Below, piece by piece: positions 1-5,951 of a DNA stretch of 6,603 bases; the stretch's first letter is position 1, and each line of letters begins with the position of its first letter. The translations under genes and the position numbers were made by a program. A model generated the notes under the pieces. It was not told where the DNA came from. It saw only the letters and a list, made by a program, of their open reading frames with translations, and did not search any database. The DNA comes from an uncultured bacterium. Lineage in GTDB: Bacteria > CAIJMQ01. Location of the stretch: NCBI GenBank assembly GCA_903821905.1, contig CAIJMQ010000005.1, forward strand, positions 1-6,603. The letters run 5' to 3'.

Positions 1-25
1 ATTTTATATCTGTTTTGTTCTTCAT
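1..25 (-). CDS. possible start of the next downstream gene (partial)
   Basis: An ATG at 25-23 opens a frame that stays open to the window edge and reads MKNKTDIK. It lies 45 bases after the proA stop on the same strand, where another operon gene could begin. There is no clear Shine-Dalgarno in front of it, and the frame is also open upstream to base 70, so the true start is not fixed. Eight residues are too few to name a product. This could equally be non-coding spacer. Confidence 0.2.
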
Positions 26-70
26 ACTGTTAGAGTGTTGAAATGATAAGAATAGTTTTCCGGAATAAAT

Positions 71-1327
71 CTACTTTCTTACCTGCCCGTCTCCGAAAAC
101 AATATACTTGTAAGTTGTAAGTTCTTCAAGTCCCATCGGTCCACGTGCGTGGATTTTGTCGGTTGATATGCCAATCTCTGCGCCTAGTCCGAATTCACCA
201 CCATCTGTAAACCTTGTAGAAGCATTTACGTATACTGTTGCTGAATCAATTTCATTCAGAAATTTCATTGCGTTTGAATAATCTTCGGTTACTATTGCAT
301 CCGAGAGATGTGTGCCATAGGTATTGATGTGCTCTATTGCTTCATCTACGTCCGACACAACTTTAACCGCAAGAATAAGGTCAAGATATTCTGCATACCA
401 GTCGGATTCATTAGCAGTTTTTATATCCTTCATTATTTTTCTTGTCTCGGTGTCTCCTCTAATCTCAACACCTGCCGATTTAAATTTCTTGAGCATTAAC
501 GGCAAGAATTTTTTAGCTATTTTCTCGTCCACAAGCATCGTCTCCATTGAGTTGCATACGCTCGGTCTTTGGACTTTGGCATTGAAACAAATATTCATTG
601 CCATATCTATTTTAGCGAACCTGTCAACATATACGTGGCATACACCCTTATAATGTTTAATTACCGGGATGCAGGAATTCTCTGTAACTTTCTTTATTAA
701 CTCTTCGCCGCCTCTGGGTATTATGAGGTCTATATAATCGTTCAGTTTAAGAAGTTCATCTATAGCTTTTCTGTCTGTTGTCGGGATAAATTGAATAGCT
801 TTTTCGGAGATTGCTGTTCCTTTCAATGAAGACTTCAGTATCTCCGCTATTTTTTTATTGGAATTAAATGCCTCGCTTCCGCCTCTTAAGATTACGGCGT
901 TGCCTGCTTTCAGGCATAAACTTGCGGCATCACTTGTAACATTCGGCCTGGATTCATAAATTATTCCGATTACGCCGATGGGAACTCTTTTTTTATTTAT
1001 CAGAAGCCCGTTCGGCCTTTTCCATGTTTTTATAATAGTGCCAACCGGGTTCTCAAGTTTAACAACATCTCTTATATCAGACGCCATCTTCTCGATTCTT
1101 TTTTCGTTCAAAGTAAGTCGGTCAATAAAAGCAGATGAAAGTTTCTTCTTGCGGGCGTTTGCTAAATCCTGTTTGTTTACTTTGATCAAAGCAACTTTTG
1201 CTTTCAATAGCCCGTTTGCCATCTTCTCTAAAGCTTTATTCTTATCTTCGGTAGAAGCTTGAGCTAACTTATACGAAGCTTTCTTTGCTTCTTGAGCTAT
1301 TTTCAAAACTTGAGATTTAATGTTCAT
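71..1327 (-). CDS. proA: gamma-glutamyl phosphate reductase (glutamate-5-semialdehyde dehydrogenase)
   Basis: Second enzyme of proline synthesis: NADPH-dependent reduction of glutamyl 5-phosphate, made by ProB, to glutamate 5-semialdehyde in the cytoplasm. Family blocks run along the whole length: AKKASYKLA near the N-terminus, RVPIGVIGIIYESRPNVT, AGNAVILRGGSEA, DLIIPRGG, the catalytic cysteine in QRPSVCNSMET (about residue 258), YVNASTRFTDGGEFGLGAE and the C-terminal HARGPMGLEELTTYKY. From the ATG at 1327 the protein is 418 residues, against 417 in E. coli, which favours this start. The frame also offers GTG codons at 1351 and 1348; the latter overlaps the upstream stop as GTGA, an arrangement typical of translational coupling. 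None of the three has a strong Shine-Dalgarno. Its usual partner proB lies about 1.9 kb upstream, separated by two genes for exported proteins. Identity is certain; only the start is open. Confidence 0.97.
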   Translation of the reverse strand: MNIKSQVLKIAQEAKKASYKLAQASTEDKNKALEKMANGLLKAKVALIKVNKQDLANARKKKLSSAFIDRLTLNEKRIEKMASDIRDVVKLENPVGTIIKTWKRPNGLLINKKRVPIGVIGIIYESRPNVTSDAASLCLKAGNAVILRGGSEAFNSNKKIAEILKSSLKGTAISEKAIQFIPTTDRKAIDELLKLNDYIDLIIPRGGEELIKKVTENSCIPVIKHYKGVCHVYVDRFAKIDMAMNICFNAKVQRPSVCNSMETMLVDEKIAKKFLPLMLKKFKSAGVEIRGDTETRKIMKDIKTANESDWYAEYLDLILAVKVVSDVDEAIEHINTYGTHLSDAIVTEDYSNAMKFLNEIDSATVYVNASTRFTDGGEFGLGAEIGISTDKIHARGPMGLEELTTYKYIVFGDGQVRK

Positions 1328-1344
1328 TTTAGTTACTATTGCTT

Positions 1345-1920
1345 TCACCACGCTTTTATTCTTGATTTCTCAAGTATGCCATAATTTACAATTTCATCTG
1401 TTGTAGTTAATTTTGCTTTACCTACTTGGTCTTTAAATTGTTGAGTGTCAATTTTTGATGTTGTATTTACCCATTTTTCACCACTTTTTAAAACAATAGA
1501 TATATTGTTGTATTCTATATAAGCTGTTCCGTCTGCATCTATTTTTATTATTTTGAACCTGTGGTATTCATAAGGTAATTCATAAACACCGGAAAGGCTG
1601 GTTCCTGCACCTTTCCCAGCAGCTCCACTTAAACTTCCTCCACTTCCATAAACAGCTTTTAGTGTTTCATTTATATCAAAATTAATACTACCCATTAAAG
1701 CACCTGTTTTTTCATCAAAACTATAAGTGCCAAAATCAACCGCAAGTCCTCCTGGGTAATTTCCTTCAATAACTTCTCCGTGCGTATGAGTATGATGGTT
1801 AATAAAAACATATTTATCAGAACTTATTTTCCATTCTTTCTCAGTTTTTTCTTGTGCCCAGCTACTGACTACAGCAGAAAATAAAAGAACAACGATAAAC
1901 AATGAACTTAATTGTTTCAT
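1345..1920 (-). CDS. exported protein of unknown function with His cluster
   Basis: I do not recognise this 191-residue protein. Residues 1-22 form a Sec signal peptide: a Lys near the start, a hydrophobic core LFIVVLLFSAVV, and a likely cleavage after SWA before QEK. The mature part has a cluster HHTHTHG at 42-48 (four histidines), a low-complexity Gly/Ser/Ala segment at 92-111, then a strand-rich stretch (HRFKIIKIDADGTAYIEY, NNISIVLKSGEKWV), and no cysteine. It looks like a small beta-rich periplasmic or surface protein; metal binding by the histidines is only a guess. It starts 4 bases after the ankyrin gene stop and has only a weak, distant Shine-Dalgarno (AGGGG about 15 bases upstream), suggesting coupling to its neighbour. 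Its stop touches the possible GTG starts of proA. Its first 17 codons nearly duplicate those of the ankyrin gene. Confidence 0.85.
   Translation of the reverse strand: MKQLSSLFIVVLLFSAVVSSWAQEKTEKEWKISSDKYVFINHHTHTHGEVIEGNYPGGLAVDFGTYSFDEKTGALMGSINFDINETLKAVYGSGGSLSGAAGKGAGTSLSGVYELPYEYHRFKIIKIDADGTAYIEYNNISIVLKSGEKWVNTTSKIDTQQFKDQVGKAKLTTTDEIVNYGILEKSRIKAW
1870..1920 (-). repeat. duplicated signal-peptide leader, copy in the unknown gene
   Basis: Codons 1-17 of the unknown exported gene match codons 1-17 of the ankyrin gene (3185-3235) at 49 of 51 bases. The two differences are in codon 6 (TCA versus TTA) and codon 16 (GCT versus GTT). Similarity stops abruptly after codon 17. Confidence 0.9.
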
Positions 1921-1924
1921 TTTT

Positions 1925-3235
1925 CTATTCTTTTGCCCCTGCTTGTTTGAGCAGTTCTACTATATCAGAGTGTCCCATTTGGGAGGCTACCTTTAACGCA
2001 GTATGACCGATATTGTCTTTTGCATTGATATTAGCACCTTTATCAATAAGCAGTTTCACTGTATCGACATATCCATTTAGAGAAGCTGCCATTAACGCAG
2101 TATAGCCTTTATTGGTTTTTGCATTGACATTAGCACTCTTATTTATAAACAGTTCTACTATATCAGAGTGTCCCATTTGGGAAGCCCACATTAGCGCAGT
2201 AAAACCGTTATTGTCTTGCCCATTGACATCCGCACCTTTATCAATAAGCAGTTTCACTGTATCGACATATCCATTTAGGGAAGCTGCCATTAACGCAGTA
2301 TGTCCGATATTGTCTTTTGCATTGATATTAGCACCCTTATCTATAAGCAGTTTTGCTGTATCGGCGTGTCCCTCATATGAGGCCCACATTAATGCAGTAT
2401 ATCTAATATTGGCTTTCGTATTGAAGTTCGCTGCTTGTCCTCTTTTAGAAGCCAATATTAACGCAGTAATGCCATAATTGTCTTTCGCACTGACATCTGC
2501 GCCCTTATCAAGAAGACTTTGAACAGTTTCTAAGCTTCCCTCTTTCGAGGCTTCCAACAATTCTTCGTTTATATCTGTATTCACATTTGCTCCCGCCTGT
2601 TTAAGCAGTTTTACTATATCGGGATGTCCAGATAGGGAAGCTACCATTAACGCAGTCCCGCCATTATTGGCTTTTGCATTGACATCTGCGCCCTTATCAA
2701 CAAGCATTTTCACTATATCGGTCGTCTGTCCATTTGTGGAAGCCAACATCAATACGGTATAACCATCATTAGTGGTTTTCACATTGACATCTGCACCTTT
2801 ATCAAGAAGCACTTTTACTGTATCGCTTTTCCCATTAAAGGAGGCTACAGTTAATGCGGTCCAGCCCTCTTTTGCTTTCACATTAACATCTGCCCCATTC
2901 TTAATAAGCAGTTTTACTATGTCAGTATGTCCTTCCAAGGAAGCTAACCATAATGCTGTAGCGCCTTCATTTGTAGTTTTCACATTAACATCTGCATCGT
3001 TTCTAATAAGCAGTTTTGCTATTTCTTGGTGTCCATTAAGGGAAGCATAGATTAATGCAGTCCAGCCCTCCTTGTTTTTTGCATTGACATATACCCCTTT
3101 ATCAAGAAGGGTTCGAACAGCTTCTACATTTCCTTCTTTTGAAGCTTTCAACAAATCTTCCTTTGTATCCGCATAGACAATATTTACAACAGAAAATAAA
3201 AGAACAACGATAAACAATAAACTTAATTGTTTCAT
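1925..3235 (-). CDS. exported ankyrin-repeat protein, two fused ankyrin domains
   Basis: This is a 436-residue protein with a Sec signal peptide (1-22, core LFIVVLLFSVV, likely cleavage after VYA). The rest is ankyrin repeats of about 33 residues following N-x-G-x-TALM-x-AS-x-x-GH-x-DIVKLLIDKGADVNAK. There are two complete blocks. Block one has a capping repeat 25-54 (LLKASKEGNVEAVRTLLDKG) and repeats at 55-88, 89-121, 122-155, 156-189 and 190-222, ending LLKQAGANVN. Block two has a second cap 223-252 (LLEASKEGSLETVQSLLDKG), a shortened repeat 253-275, and repeats at 276-308, 309-341, 342-374, 375-407 and 408-436, ending LLKQAGAKE. No enzymatic domain and no cysteine is visible. Ankyrin repeats bind proteins, and periplasmic examples such as AnkB of Pseudomonas are known; the partner here is unknown, but the exported protein encoded just downstream is an obvious candidate. 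The start is supported by GAGAGG 6 bases before the ATG, and it begins 14 bases after proB. Confidence 0.95.
   Translation of the reverse strand: MKQLSLLFIVVLLFSVVNIVYADTKEDLLKASKEGNVEAVRTLLDKGVYVNAKNKEGWTALIYASLNGHQEIAKLLIRNDADVNVKTTNEGATALWLASLEGHTDIVKLLIKNGADVNVKAKEGWTALTVASFNGKSDTVKVLLDKGADVNVKTTNDGYTVLMLASTNGQTTDIVKMLVDKGADVNAKANNGGTALMVASLSGHPDIVKLLKQAGANVNTDINEELLEASKEGSLETVQSLLDKGADVSAKDNYGITALILASKRGQAANFNTKANIRYTALMWASYEGHADTAKLLIDKGANINAKDNIGHTALMAASLNGYVDTVKLLIDKGADVNGQDNNGFTALMWASQMGHSDIVELFINKSANVNAKTNKGYTALMAASLNGYVDTVKLLIDKGANINAKDNIGHTALKVASQMGHSDIVELLKQAGAKE
1953..2348 (-). repeat. tandem 198-base duplication of two ankyrin repeats
   Basis: Two units, 1953-2150 and 2151-2348, lie at an offset of 198 bases, which is 66 codons or two ankyrin repeats. 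The core 2034-2103 matches 2232-2301 at 69 of 70 bases, and the start of the units (AGTTCTACTATATCAGAGTG on the plus strand) is identical in both. At the protein level both encode TALMAASLNGYVDTVKLLID and QMGHSDIVEL. Other parts of the units have diverged, so this is a recent or partly converted duplication. Confidence 0.85.
2001..2353 (-). repeat. second ankyrin duplication at a 297-base offset
   Basis: Bases 2001-2056 match 2298-2353 with only a few substitutions, at an offset of 297 bases (three ankyrin repeats). Both encode the join DKGANINAKDNIGHTAL. Because this offset differs from the 198-base one, the 3' half of the gene is a mosaic of overlapping copy events rather than a single duplication. 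Confidence 0.75.
2480..2569 (-). repeat. internal copy of the ankyrin N-terminal capping repeat
   Basis: Residues 223-252 of the ankyrin protein repeat the N-terminal cap at 25-54 (bases 3074-3163): EELLEASKEGSLETVQSLLD versus EDLLKASKEGNVEAVRTLLD. The two lie 594 bases apart, a multiple of the 99-base repeat unit. This cap marks the start of a second complete ankyrin domain and supports an origin by fusion or duplication. Confidence 0.8.
3185..3235 (-). repeat. duplicated signal-peptide leader, copy in the ankyrin gene
   Basis: This is the partner of the leader repeat at 1870-1920, encoding MKQLSLLFIVVLLFSVV. All synonymous positions are identical between the copies; both differences are at second codon positions and change the residue. 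The downstream mature proteins are not alike. Confidence 0.9.
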
Positions 3236-3241
3236 TTTATT

Positions 3242-3247
3242 CCTCTC
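3242..3247 (-). promoter_or_regulatory. ribosome binding site of the ankyrin gene
   Basis: On the minus strand GAGAGG lies 6 bases before the ATG at 3235, inside the 14-base gap after proB. It fixes the start and shows that the ankyrin gene has its own translation signal. Confidence 0.75.
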
Positions 3248-3249
3248 TT

Positions 3250-4368
3250 TTACAGCACAACCAAATTATCCCTATGGATGACTTCGTCGTAGTCCTTGTA
3301 TTCCAGCACTTGTTTTATTTCCGAGGATTTTAGTCCTTTGATTTTTTCTATTTCATCGCTACTGTAATTACTCAAACCCCTTGCGAATTCTTTGCCCTTT
3401 TCATCTGTGATGCTTACTGAATCGCCTGCTTCAAACTCACCTTTTACGGACAATATGCCTGAAGGGAGTAAGCTCTTTCCACCTTTGAGCAGTGCTTCTT
3501 TTGCGCCTTTGTCTACGATAATCTGTCCTTTTGATTTAAGAGAGAAAGCAATCCATCTTTTCTTTCCCTTTTTCTTTTGCTCCAGCGGAGCAAAGAATGT
3601 GCCCATTTCTTCACCTGAGATTATCTTTCTTAATATCTGTTTCTCTCTGCCGTTAGCAATTACAACGGGTATTCCCGATTCAGTGAGCATTTTTGCCGCT
3701 TTGATTTTGGTTTCCATTCCGCCTGCGCCGTCTCCTTTGCATTTAGCCATTTTTTCTATTGACGGAGTAACCTTTTTTACATAAGACACAAATTCGGCTT
3801 TATTATTGTCACAAGGAATATCTGTATATAAACCATTTATACTTGTAAGGATTGTCAACAAGTCAGCGTCCATCATAAGAGCAACCAGAGCTGAAAGTGT
3901 ATCGTTATCACCGAATTTTATTTCTTCCACCGCTACGGTATCGTTTTCGTTAATAATTGGGATGACGCCTTTTTCTAAAAGACGAAGCAGGGTATTTCTT
4001 GCGTTTAAATATCTGTGTCTGTTCTGCAGGTCTTCTCTTGTAAGAAGAATCTGGGCAATTGAGATGTTGTATTTCTTAAAGGCAGTAGCATAATTGTGCA
4101 TCAGTTTTACTTGTCCCACTGCGGATGCGGCTTGTTTTAACGGCAGGTCGGTTGGTCTTGACTCGAGTTTTAAATCTTTTAAGCCCGCTACTATTGCTCC
4201 GGAGCTTACAATGATAATCTGATATTTTTTTCTGTATAGCGCTTCGATATCTTTGACTAAAGTTTCTATTACGGAAGAATCAAGTTCGTTTTTTGAGGAA
4301 GTTATAACACGGCTACCGATTTTTATGACTATACGCTTTGATTTCGCAAGGACTTTAACTCTATCCAT
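3250..4368 (-). CDS. proB: glutamate 5-kinase with PUA domain
   Basis: First enzyme of proline synthesis: ATP-dependent phosphorylation of glutamate to glutamyl 5-phosphate in the cytoplasm, usually the step inhibited by proline. The 372 residues compare with 367 in E. coli. The N-terminal amino-acid kinase domain (about 10-260) shows RIVIKIGSRVIT, VSSGAI (54-59), ILLTREDLQNRHRYLNARNT, IPIINENDTVAVEEIKFGDND and the GDGAGGMETKIKAAK nucleotide-site segment. A C-terminal PUA domain (about 277-365) ends in the family-typical DEVIHRDNLVVL. The start is 23 bases after rplI with only a weak AAGAG-like ribosome site, and the N-terminus aligns well with the family. Its product feeds ProA, encoded two genes downstream. 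Nothing looks broken. Confidence 0.97.
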   Translation of the reverse strand: MDRVKVLAKSKRIVIKIGSRVITSSKNELDSSVIETLVKDIEALYRKKYQIIIVSSGAIVAGLKDLKLESRPTDLPLKQAASAVGQVKLMHNYATAFKKYNISIAQILLTREDLQNRHRYLNARNTLLRLLEKGVIPIINENDTVAVEEIKFGDNDTLSALVALMMDADLLTILTSINGLYTDIPCDNNKAEFVSYVKKVTPSIEKMAKCKGDGAGGMETKIKAAKMLTESGIPVVIANGREKQILRKIISGEEMGTFFAPLEQKKKGKKRWIAFSLKSKGQIIVDKGAKEALLKGGKSLLPSGILSVKGEFEAGDSVSITDEKGKEFARGLSNYSSDEIEKIKGLKSSEIKQVLEYKDYDEVIHRDNLVVL

Positions 4369-4391
4369 TTAATATGCTCTTGAAAGCGGGC

Positions 4392-4835
4392 TTACATCTT
4401 TACAACCCAAACTTTCGTGGTGGCGGTTACTTCTGCGTCCAGTTTTATTTTGACACTATATATACCCAATGCTTTTATCGGAGTCGGCAGTTCGATTTTT
4501 CTCTTGTCTATATCAAAACCTTCTTTTTTCAGAAGGTCTGAAATATCTTGTGATGTTACGGAACCGTATAATTTATCGTTTTCGCCTACTTGAACTGGTG
4601 AGGTAAGAGAAAGTTTCTCTAATCTTTGGCATAGTTCGTCTGCTTCTTTTCTGCTTTCTTTCCTTATCTTCTCTGCCTTTATTTTTGCTTTCTCTACAAC
4701 TTTTTTATTTGCTTCAGTTGCTTCAAGAACCAATTTGTGAGGTATTAGATAATTACGAGCATATCCGTTCTTAACATTGACTATATCTCCAATTTTACCT
4801 AAATGTTCTACATCTTTACTAAGTATGAGTTTCAT
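4392..4835 (-). CDS. rplI: 50S ribosomal protein bL9
   Basis: Structural protein of the large ribosomal subunit, bound to 23S rRNA near the L1 stalk. At 147 residues it is close to the 149 of E. coli. The N-terminal RNA-binding domain is typical (MKLILSKDVEHLGKIGDIVN followed by KNGYARNYLIPHKLVLEAT). It is followed by a charged connecting helix (about 42-75, rich in K, E and A) and the C-terminal domain with YGSVTSQDISDLLKK and LGIYSVKIKLDAEV. The ATG comes one base after the recA stop (TAA-T-ATG), and its ribosome site (AAGGAGAGG about 10 bases before the ATG) lies inside the end of recA. That predicts translational coupling. In most bacteria rplI sits with rpsF, ssb and rpsR, so this location is unusual. 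Confidence 0.97.
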   Translation of the reverse strand: MKLILSKDVEHLGKIGDIVNVKNGYARNYLIPHKLVLEATEANKKVVEKAKIKAEKIRKESRKEADELCQRLEKLSLTSPVQVGENDKLYGSVTSQDISDLLKKEGFDIDKRKIELPTPIKALGIYSVKIKLDAEVTATTKVWVVKM

Positions 4836-4836
4836 A

Positions 4837-5898
4837 TTATTTGTTCCTCTCCTTGTCTTTGGATGGGGGTAGAATTACCCCTGTTTTTTCTTTTACTTTT
4901 GTTTCTATTTCTTTAGTTATTTCCGGATGTTCTTTTAAGTATTTTTTTACGGATTCTCTTCCCTGGCCGATTTTCTCTCCTTTGTAAGCATACCAGGCAC
5001 CGGCTTTTTCTAAGACGCTGTGTTCGGCAGCAGCATCTACAATACTACCTTCCCAAGAGATGCCTTGGTTGTAGAAAACCTCAAAAATAGCTTGCCTAAA
5101 AGGAGGGGCAACTTTGTTCTTTACGACTTTTACTCTGTTTGTGCTTCCGATAATAGTTTCATTTTCTCCGGTGATATTGCCCGTGCGTCTTATGTCTAAT
5201 CTTATCGAAGCATAGAATTTCAATGCTTTCCCGCCGGTAGTAGTCTCGGGGCTGCCCCACATTACTCCGATTTTCATTCTTATTTGATTGATAAAGATAC
5301 ACACAGTTTTAGATTTACTGATGGAAGACGTCAGTTTCCTAAGTGCTTGGGACATGAGTCGTGCCTGAAGGCCCATATGAGAATCGCCCATTTCGCCTTC
5401 AAGTTCCGCTCGGGGAACTAAAGCTGCTACTGAGTCAATTACAATTACATCCATTGCATTAGACCTTATCAGAACTTCCGTGATATCAAGTGCTTGTTCG
5501 CCGGTATCTGGCTGGGATACTAATAGATCATCAAGGTTAACTCCCAAAATTTTTGCATATTTGGGGTCAAGAGCATGTTCCACGTCAATGAATGCGGCTT
5601 TACCACCCATTTTTTGAGCATTTGCGATTACGTGAAGTGAAAGTGTTGTTTTGCCGCTTGCTTCGGGGCCGTAGATTTCAGTGACTCTGCCTCTTGGTAG
5701 TCCACCCACACCCAACGCTACGTCGAGTGTAAGCGCTCCTGTAGAAATGACTTCAACAGGAATATGTGCTCTTTCATCGCCCAGACGCATAATGGAACCT
5801 TTGCCATGTTGCTTTTCTATCTGACTTAATGCTAAATCAAGTGCTTTATCCCTGTTAATCTTTTCTGTATTCTTTTCTGATTTTTCTTTTTCAGCCAC
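4837..5898 (-). CDS. recA: recombinase RecA
   Basis: ATP-dependent strand-exchange protein for homologous recombination. In species with an SOS response it is also the co-protease that triggers LexA self-cleavage. At 353 residues it is full length (E. coli 352-353). Visible features are Walker A GPEASGKT (77-84), the Walker B strand [10 protein letters not shown] (151-160), loop L1 around [14 protein letters not shown] (167-180), loop L2 with [20 protein letters not shown] (202-221) and then [15 protein letters not shown], and a charged C-terminal tail. The MWGS of L2 replaces the MFGN of E. coli, a small variation. The start is GTG, fixed by a strong GGAGG five bases upstream. thpR lies 53 bases upstream, a common association; rplI rather than recX follows. 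The leader holds a repeated element that may control expression. Confidence 0.99.
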   Translation of the reverse strand: MAEKEKSEKNTEKINRDKALDLALSQIEKQHGKGSIMRLGDERAHIPVEVISTGALTLDVALGVGGLPRGRVTEIYGPEASGKTTLSLHVIANAQKMGGKAAFIDVEHALDPKYAKILGVNLDDLLVSQPDTGEQALDITEVLIRSNAMDVIVIDSVAALVPRAELEGEMGDSHMGLQARLMSQALRKLTSSISKSKTVCIFINQIRMKIGVMWGSPETTTGGKALKFYASIRLDIRRTGNITGENETIIGSTNRVKVVKNKVAPPFRQAIFEVFYNQGISWEGSIVDAAAEHSVLEKAGAWYAYKGEKIGQGRESVKKYLKEHPEITKEIETKVKEKTGVILPPSKDKERNK

Positions 5899-5903
5899 TT
5901 TAT

Positions 5904-5908
5904 CCTCC
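5904..5908 (-). promoter_or_regulatory. strong ribosome binding site of recA
   Basis: GGAGG on the minus strand, five bases before the GTG at 5898. It is the best Shine-Dalgarno match in the window and settles the non-ATG start. Confidence 0.85.
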
Positions 5909-5910
5909 GG

Positions 5911-5943
5911 TTGTTAAACGTGAAATTTGTTAAAAGTTATCAT
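5911..5943 (-). promoter_or_regulatory. candidate operator or promoter element ahead of recA
   Basis: On the plus strand TTGTTAAA occurs at 5911-5918 and again at 5927-5934, a direct repeat with a 16-base period. The second copy is part of TTGTTAAAAGTTATCAT (5927-5943), which matches the element ahead of thpR at 15 of 17 positions. It sits 29 bases before the recA start codon, in the gap after thpR. Such a place and form would suit a repressor site, possibly a lineage-specific LexA box, but no known LexA consensus is matched. A promoter element is the alternative. Confidence 0.4.
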
Positions 5944-5951
5944 ATTCCCAG

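Noticed and set aside
1-70. Transcription terminator after proA
   Set aside because: No stable GC-rich hairpin followed by a T-run is visible in these bases on the minus strand.
308-1262. Plus-strand open frames opposite proA
   Set aside because: They lie wholly within a well-conserved proA, translate to low-information hydrophobic stretches, and are shadows.
2411-2479. Possible frameshift or pseudogene in the ankyrin gene
   Set aside because: The frame continues unchanged on both sides with good repeat consensus, so the shortened repeat is an in-frame deletion and the gene is intact.
2112-3050. Plus-strand open frames opposite the ankyrin gene with repetitive translations
   Set aside because: Their repetitiveness is the mirror of the ankyrin repeats. 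They have no family features and no ribosome sites that I could see.
1953-3163. Regular repeats about 99 bases apart that could suggest a CRISPR or other repeat array
   Set aside because: The spacing is a whole number of codons, the repeats are translated throughout into ankyrin consensus, and no unique spacers of constant length separate identical repeats.
3392-4093. Plus-strand open frames opposite proB
   Set aside because: They are opposite a complete proB with intact motifs, with no independent evidence of coding.
5911-5943. Known SOS boxes (E. coli CTG-N10-CAG, Bacillus GAAC-N4-GTTC) ahead of recA
   Set aside because: Neither consensus is present in the gap; only the different repeated element described above is found.
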